NCBI GenBank assembly: GCA_015493675.1
Contig: WGCR01000046.1
Location: 1-5,160, forward strand
Source of the DNA: Anaerolineae bacterium
Lineage (GTDB): Bacteria; Chloroflexota; Anaerolineae; J102
Direction of reading: 5' to 3'
DNA: 5,160 nucleotides
Both the position numbers and the translations under genes were made by a program. The notes beneath the pieces are model-generated. The model worked only from the letters and a program-made list of their open reading frames with translations. It was not told the origin of the DNA and did not search any database. Shown one piece after another: positions 1 through 5,160 of the stretch. Numbering within the stretch: position 1 is the first letter of the stretch; each line of letters starts with the position of its first letter.

Positions 1-1
1 C

Positions 2-1519
2 CTGGACGGCGTCTATCTGCGCATCGCTGCACCCGACGTCACCGTGCGCTCGGCCAGCGGCCACCGGGAAGCGGTGGTGCTGGATGGCAACTACATCACC
101 ACCGAGATCTTCCAGATCGTCGCCTCGGGCGTGACCATCGCCGACCTGACGCTACGCGAAGCGTATGATCACCCCATCCACATCATGTCCACCGAGAGCG
201 GCGACGCCACCGGCACGCTGATCTACAACGTGCACATCATCGATCCGGGCCAACAGGCCATCAAGATCAACCCCTACACGGGCGAAAACGCGCTCTATTT
301 CCCCGATGACGGCGTCATCGCCTGCTCGCACATCGAGCTCACCGACGCCGGACGCCCGCACATTCGCGACAACTGCTACACCGGCGGCATCGACGCGCAT
401 CAGGCCCGGGGCTGGGTCATCCGCGACAATGTCATCGAGGGTTTCTGGTGCAACAGCGGGCTGTCGGAGCATGGCGTGCATTTCTGGCGAGGAGGCCGCG
501 ACACCCTGGTGCAGCGCAATCTGCTGCGCAACAACGCCCGCGGCGTCGGCTTTGGACTCAGCACCAGCGGCCCCGGCCGCACCTACGACGACAATCCCTG
601 CCCGGGAGCCAGCGGCTATGTGGATCACTACGACGGCGTCATCCGCAACAACGTCATCTTCGCCAACGAAAGCGCGCTCTTCGCCTCGGAATACGGCTTC
701 GATTCGGGCATTGGCCTGTGGAACGCGTGCGGCGCTCGGGCCTTGCACAACACTGTCGCCTCCACGCAAGCGCCCTTTTCCTCCATCGAATGGCGCTTCG
801 ACAACACCGACGTGGACATCATCAACAATCTTGTCACCCACAACCTCATGGATCGAGGCGGCTCGGCCACCCTCTCCGGCAATCTGCAAAACCAACCCCT
901 GAGCACGTTCGTGGATGGCGCGGGCGGTGATCTGCATCTCAGCGCCGGGGCCACTGCGGCCATCGATCAGGTGACCGCGCCCGCGGACGTGGCTGATGAC
1001 TACGACGGAGAGGCCCGCCCCATCGGCTCCGCCGCCGACGTGGGCGCGGACGAATACAACCCCGACCAGCTCTACTTCCCCATCATCTTCATCGCCACCC
1101 GCACCGCCCGCGATCTCACCATCTCCTGGCGCATCGACCAGCCCTGGCAGGCGTTTCACATCTACCGGGACGCCTCGCCCTATTTCGAGCCCGACGGCGC
1201 TCCCCAGAGCACTCTAACCCGGCACAGCCGGAATCAAAAAGCTGATCTCACGCAAAGTCGCCAAGGCGCTAAGTTTTTCTTTGCCTCTTTCTCCCTTTGC
1301 GGCTTTGCGACTTTGCGTGAGACATTTTCTTGCCCAGCGAGCAATGATCCCACTGACGAGGCGCTAACCGCCCCGCCTTGGCGCTGGAGCGACCCCGACG
1401 CGCTGGGCGACGCGAAAGCGAATCACTTCTACCTGGTGCAGGGCGAAGACAACGACGCCATCATCACCTCCCAGCGCGTGGGAGAATTCGACTTCGCCCT
1501 GGTTCCAGGGGCGAACTGA
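2..1519 (+). CDS. Secreted right-handed beta-helix protein with C-terminal Fn3-like domain (5' partial, carries an in-frame insertion)
   Basis: The frame is open to the left edge, so the true start lies outside the window; the GTG at 44 is internal. Residues are numbered from that GTG. About 20-285 is rich in PbH1-like beta-helix rungs with N-N-x-[VI] turns (VQRNLLRNN 156-164, VIRNNVIFAN 199-208, ALHNTVAS 233-240, IINNLVTHN 259-267), the pectate-lyase-like solenoid fold used in carbohydrate-binding or lyase proteins. About 290-338 (GGDLHLSAGATAAID, then DYDGEARPIG and DVGADEY) matches the choice-of-anchor-Q-type segment that often closes such helices. About 356-491 is an Fn3-like domain with IYRD-x2-PYF, a W-x-D, GD-x3-NHFY and the terminal GEFDFALVPG. 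Residues 393-442 are an insertion absent from the related tail of the next gene. Substrate and enzymatic activity cannot be read; no catalytic set is evident. Export is inferred from the family, since the N-terminus is missing. The next gene starts 19 nt downstream, suggesting co-transcription. Confidence 0.85.
   Translation: MDGVYLRIAAPDVTVRSASGHREAVVLDGNYITTEIFQIVASGVTIADLTLREAYDHPIHIMSTESGDATGTLIYNVHIIDPGQQAIKINPYTGENALYFPDDGVIACSHIELTDAGRPHIRDNCYTGGIDAHQARGWVIRDNVIEGFWCNSGLSEHGVHFWRGGRDTLVQRNLLRNNARGVGFGLSTSGPGRTYDDNPCPGASGYVDHYDGVIRNNVIFANESALFASEYGFDSGIGLWNACGARALHNTVASTQAPFSSIEWRFDNTDVDIINNLVTHNLMDRGGSATLSGNLQNQPLSTFVDGAGGDLHLSAGATAAIDQVTAPADVADDYDGEARPIGSAADVGADEYNPDQLYFPIIFIATRTARDLTISWRIDQPWQAFHIYRDASPYFEPDGAPQSTLTRHSRNQKADLTQSRQGAKFFFASFSLCGFATLRETFSCPASNDPTDEALTAPPWRWSDPDALGDAKANHFYLVQGEDNDAIITSQRVGEFDFALVPGAN
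1214..1369. mobile_element. 150-bp in-frame palindromic insertion flanked by a 6-bp direct repeat
   Basis: The hexamer CTAACC occurs at 1214-1219 and again at 1364-1369, exactly 150 bp apart and in the same codon phase (Leu-Thr both times). Removing one copy plus the intervening 144 bp joins QSTLT directly to APPWRWSD. This shortens the YRD-to-W-x-D interval of the Fn3-like domain from 71 to 21 residues, against 24 in the related domain of the next gene. The inserted DNA is T-rich and contains a large hairpin, unlike the GC-rich host gene. It encodes no protein of its own, so any movement would need factors in trans. The insertion keeps the host frame open: 50 codons, no stop. The direct repeat is short, so a target-site duplication is likely but not proven, and the exact edges could shift by a few bases. 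Confidence 0.6.
1246..1322. repeat. Large inverted repeat built of 8-bp units (hairpin element)
   Basis: The left arm 1246-1273 and right arm 1295-1322 are inverted repeats matching at 25 of 28 positions; the outer 16 are perfect (TCTCACGCAAAGTCGC at 1246-1261 against 1307-1322). They surround a T-rich 21-nt loop at 1274-1294. Each arm is TCTC (or GAGA) plus three tandem octamers of the form NCGCNAAG: ACGCAAAG, TCGCCAAG, GCGCTAAG on the left, and CTTTGCGG, CTTTGCGA, CTTTGCGT on the right. The structure lies entirely inside a coding region and is translated through. It resembles dispersed palindromic repeats of the ACGCAAAG type that I recall from several bacterial phyla; that link is from memory, not a search. 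A small perfect stem, CCGGC-ACA-GCCGG, sits at 1219-1231 near the left edge of the insertion. Confidence 0.85.
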
Positions 1520-1525
1520 CGTTGC

Positions 1526-1531
1526 AAAGGA
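1526..1531 (+). promoter_or_regulatory. Ribosome binding site of the phosphatase gene
   Basis: AAAGGA ends 7 nt before the ATG at 1539, within the 19-nt gap after the upstream stop codon. It supports this ATG as the start, and the short gap supports translation from a shared transcript. Confidence 0.7.
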
Positions 1532-1538
1532 ACCTTCC

Positions 1539-3164
1539 ATGCCAAAAACCATCTACAAATCCCTGCTCCTGACCGTCATCATCCTTCTGCTGGCGCTGCT
1601 GACGGGCGTCCTGATTGTCACAAGACACGCGATCGCCCAAAACGGAAGCGCCCCGGACGCAGCACTCGCCCCCACCGGGCTGGTCGCCTCGCCTTACATC
1701 GGCGAAACCACGCCCACATCCGTGGTGGTCGCCTGGGCCACCGACACGTCCGGGGCCAGCGAGGTGCGATACAGCACCGACACCAGCTATTCCCAGACCG
1801 TCGCGGCAACGACATTCTCCAGCGACGGCAAAACCTGGCATTCAGCCACCATCACGGGCCTGACGCCCGACACCACCTATCACTATCGCGTCTACACCGG
1901 CGGCGTCGATCTCACCCCCTGGCCCGATGTCACCTTCACCACCGCGCCGCCCGACACCGCCACCCAGGTCACCTTCGCGGCCCTGGGCGACGGACGCCCA
2001 AATTCAACCTCCTCCAATCCCAACCAGGCCGCCTGGGACGTGGCCTATCAGATGACGCAGCATGACTTCGATTTCGCCGTGCATTCGGGCGACATCGTGT
2101 ACGGCGGCGGCGTCTGTTCGGGCAGTGACAGCGGCTGGAATCAGTATCTGCGGGCTTACTTCGACGTGTACGAGGACAGCGTCAAGCAAACGCCCTTTTA
2201 TCCCGCCATCGGCAACCACGAACTGGGCAGTGGCAGCAGCGCCTGCGGCTATCACGCCTACACTGACGTCTACCACCTGCCCGAGAACGCGCCTTCGGGC
2301 GATGAAGAGCGCTACTACGCCTTCGATTGGGGCAATGTCCATGTCATCTCCCTGAACACCGAACAGAACTACAACGCCGGCAGCGCCCAATACAACTGGC
2401 TGGAAAATGATCTGCAAAACACCGACCGGAGATGGATCGTGGTCGCGTTCCACCGCCCACCCTACAGTTCCGGGCCTCACGGCAGCAATACGGACGTGCA
2501 GGACCAGCTTGTCCCCCTGTTCGAACAATACGGCGTGGACGTGGTGCTCAACGGACACGACCACGACTACGAGCGCACCTGCCCCATCAAAAACGATGCC
2601 TGCACCACCATCGACGATGGCGGCGTAGTGTATTTCGTCACCGGCGGCGCCGGCGCCCCGCTTTATAGCCAGAATGATCCCAACGCCTGGTTCACGGCCA
2701 AATACAGCAAATCCCACCATTTCATGCTGCTTTCGGTCAATGATTGCCAGATGAACATCCAGGCCATCGACGACAACGGCAACGTCATCGACAGCTACCA
2801 GATCGACAAATGCCTGGGAAATTTCGCCCCTTCCGACAGCATCAGCATCGCTGGCGGCGATGATGTCCAGCTTTCCTGGCAGAACGTGACTCAGGACAGC
2901 AATGGCAAAGCCATCGATGTGGTCAAATACTACGTCTATCGCGACACGACGCCCTACCTGGGCGAAAACGCCACCCTGGCCGATACGGTCAACGGGCCCT
3001 TCGGCAGCACCGTCACCTGGACAGACGCCAGTCACATTGGCGACCCCGCGACCAATTATTTCTACTACGTGCGCTCGGTGGTGTTGGACGGGCAGAAGGA
3101 GATGCTTTCTGAGGTTTCCAATCACACGGGCGAATTTGATTTCACGCTGACGCCGGGAGATTAG
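1539..3164 (+). CDS. Secreted purple-acid-phosphatase-like metallophosphoesterase with C-terminal Fn3-like domain
   Basis: This 541-residue exported protein probably hydrolyses phosphomonoesters outside the membrane. Residues 1-33 form a signal peptide (Lys3 and Lys7, a long hydrophobic core about 9-27, cleavage after AIA). About 45-138 is an Fn3-like domain typical of the purple acid phosphatase N-terminus (ATITGLTPDTTYHYRV). About 144-420 is the calcineurin-like catalytic domain with all five motifs: GDGR (Asp151), GDIVY (Asp185, Tyr188), GNHE (Asn226), AFHRPPY (His305) and GHDHDYER (His340, His342). That is the full D-D-Y-N-H-H-H set of a binuclear metal site, including the tyrosine typical of purple acid phosphatases. 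Motif I is GDGR rather than the classic GD-x-G. Six cysteines (193, 236, 348, 355, 403, 425) could form disulfides. About 430-541 is an Fn3-like tail ending GEFDFTLTPGD, related to the tail of the upstream gene. Substrate (organic phosphate, nucleotide or other) is not determinable. Phosphate scavenging is the default inference; no Pho-box-like element is visible. Confidence 0.92.
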   Translation: MPKTIYKSLLLTVIILLLALLTGVLIVTRHAIAQNGSAPDAALAPTGLVASPYIGETTPTSVVVAWATDTSGASEVRYSTDTSYSQTVAATTFSSDGKTWHSATITGLTPDTTYHYRVYTGGVDLTPWPDVTFTTAPPDTATQVTFAALGDGRPNSTSSNPNQAAWDVAYQMTQHDFDFAVHSGDIVYGGGVCSGSDSGWNQYLRAYFDVYEDSVKQTPFYPAIGNHELGSGSSACGYHAYTDVYHLPENAPSGDEERYYAFDWGNVHVISLNTEQNYNAGSAQYNWLENDLQNTDRRWIVVAFHRPPYSSGPHGSNTDVQDQLVPLFEQYGVDVVLNGHDHDYERTCPIKNDACTTIDDGGVVYFVTGGAGAPLYSQNDPNAWFTAKYSKSHHFMLLSVNDCQMNIQAIDDNGNVIDSYQIDKCLGNFAPSDSISIAGGDDVQLSWQNVTQDSNGKAIDVVKYYVYRDTTPYLGENATLADTVNGPFGSTVTWTDASHIGDPATNYFYYVRSVVLDGQKEMLSEVSNHTGEFDFTLTPGD

Positions 3165-3227
3165 ACGTTATCGGAAATAACCTGCGGCGAGGCGAGCTAT
3201 CAACCTTTCGCCCAATCATGCCAGGAT

Positions 3228-3300
3228 CAATGATTAATGAGTGATGATTAAAGTGAAAACCACGTTGATTTAGCCTTTGATCATTGTTCATTAATCATTG
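3228..3300. repeat. Intergenic AT-rich inverted repeat built of 7-bp units (hairpin element)
   Basis: The left arm 3228-3253 and right arm 3275-3300 are inverted repeats matching at 22 of 26 positions; the outer 13 are perfect (CAATGATTAATGA at 3228-3240 against 3288-3300). They surround a 21-nt loop at 3254-3274. Each arm holds three tandem heptamers of the form RATGANN: AATGATT, AATGAGT, GATGATT on the left, with the right arm reading the same way on the other strand. It lies 63 nt after the phosphatase stop and 80 nt before the next start. There is no U-run after the right arm, so it does not look like a standard intrinsic terminator. It could still stop or protect the upstream transcript's 3' end, or be a dispersed repeat. 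The rest of the gap (3165-3227 and 3301-3368) holds only a weak GTTAT/ATAAC stem just after the stop and a 10-bp palindrome at 3312-3321. I see no convincing promoter. Confidence 0.8.
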
Positions 3301-3368
3301 AGCGTTGTCAGCATCATGATGTCAGACGTGAACAACAACTTTCTTATTTCCAACAACGTCTCTTGAAC

Positions 3369-3374
3369 AGGAGG
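3369..3374 (+). promoter_or_regulatory. Strong ribosome binding site that fixes the start of the anchored-protein gene
   Basis: AGGAGG lies 6 nt before ATG 3381 and 9 nt before the adjacent in-frame ATG 3384. It excludes the in-frame TTG at 3363, which lies upstream of this site. It also disfavours the out-of-frame ATG at 3376, which is only 1 nt away. Confidence 0.85.
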
Positions 3375-3380
3375 CATGAG

Positions 3381-4892
3381 ATGATGCAAGTGAAGACAAC
3401 CAGATGGATGATATTCATGGCCACGCTGGGCGCATTGCTGCTGGCGTGGGGACTCGCAACTGTGTGGGCGGATATGGCTCCGCCTATGCCCGGCCCGGGT
3501 AGCAATATCGCTCCCGGCGAAGAGATCACGCAGGTGCAGATGGTCTCGGAGCAGGTTGTCATCGAAGTGCACATGCGCGACCATCCGCCCCAAGTCGACT
3601 TCGGGCCGCCTCCCAATCTCGATTTTTTCTGGTCAATGCTTCAGGTTCAAGAGGAATGTCACCATCCCGAATCCAACCTCACCAACTGTCGGGCCGATGA
3701 CTTCGACTACGCCACTGTCAAGGCGCACTTCCAGATGCGCAACCTGGGCGACAGCACCGAGACGATGAACGCCCGCTTTCCCCTCAGGGCCAGTTTCAGC
3801 TCGCCATGGATGCCAGAAATCCAGAATATCCATGTACGAGTCGATGGTGCGGAAGTTCCCACGCAGCGCATCGAAACGCCCAACGACGTCAGCCCGGATA
3901 CCCCCATCCCCTGGGCAACATTCCCGGTGACCTTTCCGCCGGGCCAGGATGTCCTCGTGGATATAACCTACACCTTCGCGCCAGCGGGTGACACGCTCTG
4001 GCAATGGTTCGCTTACATCTTCGAGACTGGAGCGGGCTGGAAGGGGCCTATCGGAGATGCGGAACTCATCTTCCGCTATCCTTTCGACATCACCTCGCAG
4101 AATGCTTTCCTGCCCACTGCCGAGAATTACCAGATCGCGGGGAAGGAAATCCGCTGGCATTGGCAAAATTGGGAGCCAAATGAAGGAAGCGACTGGCAAA
4201 TCGGCGTGCAAAATCCTATCCTTTGGCAGGAACTTCTTGACGCCCGCGCCCAGACCGACGCCCATCCACAGGACGCCCACGCCTGGGAGAGGCGGGCCAT
4301 CGCTGCGTGGAGAGCCGCTCTCGACCCCAGAGGGGGCTATTACGGCCTGGAAGGTGAGAAGAAACGTAGCAAGCGAAACGATCCCACGCTGCTTTCAGCC
4401 CGGGAAGCGATAACTGCCTATGACAAAGCGGCTGCCCTGGCCCCGAATGATCCCAACATCCAGGCTCGTTACATCGCCTTCCGCATGGCCAACGAGCTTT
4501 CGTGGGATCGCAAGCAAAACGATGTAACGGGCAGAAAAATGGCCGGACTCATCGAGGACTTTGCCCGCCGCTTTCCCGGCAATCCCGCCATCGACCTGTT
4601 GTGGGAGCGGCTAACGCCCCTGCTACCCGAACCAACGGCTACGCCCACGCCCGACCAACGACTGCTGGGCCCGCCCATCGCAGCAGCCAAAACGCCAACG
4701 CTATCTTCCACAGCCACGCCCACGGCAACCGCCACGAAGACGCCCGTTCCCACAGCCACGGCTACGGCTACGCCCCCACCAACACCAACGCCGCCAGCCT
4801 CCCCAGGCCGGAATACCAGGAACCTCTGGTTTTCGGCGATGATCGCGGCGGGCTCTATCGCAGCTCTCATCTTCCTCCTCAAACGACGCTAA
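3381..4892 (+). CDS. Exported, C-terminally membrane-anchored protein with beta-rich ectodomain, TPR-like region and Thr/Pro linker
   Basis: Numbering is from ATG 3381 (503 residues); ATG 3384 is an equally plausible start. Residues 1-30 are a signal peptide (Lys5, Arg8, hydrophobic core 10-25, cleavage near TVWA|D). Residues 31-280 are an extracytoplasmic domain opening with DMAPPMPGPGSNIAPGEE. It contains FQMRNLGDSTETMNARFPL (117-135), beta-sandwich-like stretches around 148-200, and ETGAGWKGPIGDAEL (215-229). The pattern recalls DUF4424-like ectodomains, but I cannot confirm the family and know no function. About 295-400 is helical with a TPR-like repeat (AITAYDKAAALAPNDPNIQA, 343-362). 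Residues 417-475 are a Thr/Pro/Ala linker, then a transmembrane segment at about 482-500 and the cytoplasmic tail KRR. The layout is of a protein anchored on the outer face of the membrane with its body held away by the linker. There is no LPXTG motif. A lone cysteine pair (93, 103) may be disulfide-bonded. The next gene begins 24 nt downstream. Confidence 0.85.
   Translation: MMQVKTTRWMIFMATLGALLLAWGLATVWADMAPPMPGPGSNIAPGEEITQVQMVSEQVVIEVHMRDHPPQVDFGPPPNLDFFWSMLQVQEECHHPESNLTNCRADDFDYATVKAHFQMRNLGDSTETMNARFPLRASFSSPWMPEIQNIHVRVDGAEVPTQRIETPNDVSPDTPIPWATFPVTFPPGQDVLVDITYTFAPAGDTLWQWFAYIFETGAGWKGPIGDAELIFRYPFDITSQNAFLPTAENYQIAGKEIRWHWQNWEPNEGSDWQIGVQNPILWQELLDARAQTDAHPQDAHAWERRAIAAWRAALDPRGGYYGLEGEKKRSKRNDPTLLSAREAITAYDKAAALAPNDPNIQARYIAFRMANELSWDRKQNDVTGRKMAGLIEDFARRFPGNPAIDLLWERLTPLLPEPTATPTPDQRLLGPPIAAAKTPTLSSTATPTATATKTPVPTATATATPPPTPTPPASPGRNTRNLWFSAMIAAGSIAALIFLLKRR
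4629..4805 (+). repeat. Low-complexity Thr/Pro/Ala-coding tract
   Basis: This tract encodes the linker of the anchored protein, in which short units such as TATPTP, ATPTATATKTP and TATATPPPTPTP recur, interrupted by a less regular stretch at about 426-438 (QRLLGPPIAAAKT). The DNA is dominated by ACG/ACC, CCC/CCA and GCC/GCA codons. Such linkers are characteristic of surface proteins in Chloroflexota and are likely extended and possibly glycosylated. Repeat number may vary between strains by slippage. Confidence 0.8.
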
Positions 4893-4905
4893 CCACATCA
4901 CTACC

Positions 4906-4910
4906 AGGAA
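4906..4910 (+). promoter_or_regulatory. Ribosome binding site of the fourth gene
   Basis: AGGAA ends 6 nt before ATG 4917, in the 24-nt gap after the preceding stop codon. It supports the reality of the truncated downstream gene. Confidence 0.65.
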
Positions 4911-4916
4911 AATTTC

Positions 4917-5160
4917 ATGCGCCAAAAAATCTTGCGTTCGCTCATCGCCTTCACCCTTTTCACCTTCATGCTCATGGCCTTGTCGCAACTGGCGACACCC
5001 CCAGCGGTCGCAGGCCCGCCCGCACCCCAACGCCCCGTCGCGCTCGACGGCATCACGCCCGGCCAGCCTTTCACCATGGCCTTTCCCCGCCTGGGCATGT
5101 GGTGGCCCGATCCCGAAACCCAGTCCCTGGACGACATCACCCGTTACGACTGGATCACCC
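4917..5160 (+). CDS. Start of an exported protein of unknown function (3' partial)
   Basis: The frame is open from ATG 4917 to the right edge, giving 81 complete codons and no stop. The product opens with a clear signal peptide: Arg2, Lys4 and Arg7, a hydrophobic core at about 8-22, and an AVA|G cleavage site after residue 32. The mature part begins GPPAPQRPVALDGITPGQ and continues with PRLGMWWPDPETQSLDD and TRYDWIT. The Pro/Trp-rich stretch followed by RYDW-I could be the first strand of a barrel-type enzyme domain, such as a putative glycoside hydrolase, but too little is visible to assign a family. There is no lipobox cysteine, so it is not a typical lipoprotein. Close spacing to the gene before suggests an operon. 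Confidence 0.8.
   Translation, partial: MRQKILRSLIAFTLFTFMLMALSQLATPPAVAGPPAPQRPVALDGITPGQPFTMAFPRLGMWWPDPETQSLDDITRYDWIT

Noticed and set aside
44..46. GTG as the start of the first gene
   Set aside because: The frame is open upstream to the window edge, there is no ribosome binding site or signal peptide here, and the beta-helix pattern already runs through it.
152..1159. Long open frame on the minus strand opposite the beta-helix gene (335 codons)
   Set aside because: Composition is Val/Gly/Ala/Asp-rich without domain features, as expected for the antisense of a GC-rich gene; the + strand frame has clear beta-helix motifs.
1246..1322. CRISPR-like short repeats
   Set aside because: Units are 8 bp, contiguous without spacers and inverted between arms; this is a hairpin element, not an array.
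1214..1369. Remnant of a standard insertion sequence
   Set aside because: No transposase coding and no terminal inverted repeats at the segment edges; the inverted repeat is central.
2004..3125. Long open frame on the minus strand opposite the phosphatase gene (373 codons)
   Set aside because: Same kind of antisense shadow; the + strand holds all phosphatase motifs.
3167..3181. GTTAT/ATAAC stem just after the phosphatase stop as a terminator
   Set aside because: Only 5 AT-rich base pairs and no following U-run.
3265..3293. Possible promoter TTGATT, 17 nt, TCATTA within the hairpin
   Set aside because: The -10 match is poor and both hexamers fall in the repeat, so the resemblance is probably incidental.
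3312..3321. 10-bp palindrome CATCATGATG as an operator
   Set aside because: A single short palindrome with no second copy and no identifiable promoter nearby; chance is likely in this AT-rich gap.
3363..3380. TTG at 3363 as start of the third gene, and ATG 3376 as an alternative
   Set aside because: AGGAGG at 3369-3374 lies downstream of the TTG and only 1 nt before ATG 3376; ATG 3376 gives just Met-Arg then a stop. ATG 3381 fits the spacing.

Overview
The window is GC-rich bacterial DNA, with C or G favoured at third codon positions. It carries four genes, all on the + strand and densely packed, and at least three of the four products start with an export signal. The style points to a Chloroflexota bacterium (Anaerolineae/Caldilineae-like): a Thr/Pro/Ala linker before a C-terminal membrane anchor, secreted beta-helix proteins with a choice-of-anchor-Q-like segment, and C-terminal Fn3-like tails ending in GEFDF-x-L-x-PG. 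This assignment rests on recognition of style, not on a marker gene.

Layout. (1) 2-1519: the 3' part of a right-handed beta-helix protein, 5' end outside the window. Its C-terminal Fn3-like domain is interrupted in frame by a 150-bp insertion (50 codons) that carries a large hairpin (1246-1322). (2) 1539-3164: a complete secreted purple-acid-phosphatase-like metallophosphoesterase, 19 nt downstream, ending in the same kind of C-terminal domain as gene 1. (3) 3165-3380: a gap of about 216 nt, more AT-rich than the genes, containing a second large hairpin (3228-3300). (4) 3381-4892: an exported, membrane-anchored protein with a beta-rich ectodomain, a helical TPR-like region, a Thr/Pro linker and a C-terminal transmembrane segment. 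(5) 4917 to the right edge: the start of a fourth exported protein, 24 nt downstream, cut by the window end.

Genes 1-2 and genes 3-4 look like two short co-transcribed pairs separated by the hairpin-bearing gap. All four products probably act outside the cytoplasm. The shared tail on genes 1 and 2 suggests that the beta-helix protein and the phosphatase are handled in the same way after export. No defence, regulatory or RNA gene is visible.

The most notable signal is the in-frame palindromic insertion in gene 1. It has a 6-bp direct repeat at its edges, adds exactly 50 codons and introduces no stop. The intergenic hairpin has the same architecture (three short tandem units per arm, inverted around a 21-nt loop) built from a different unit sequence.
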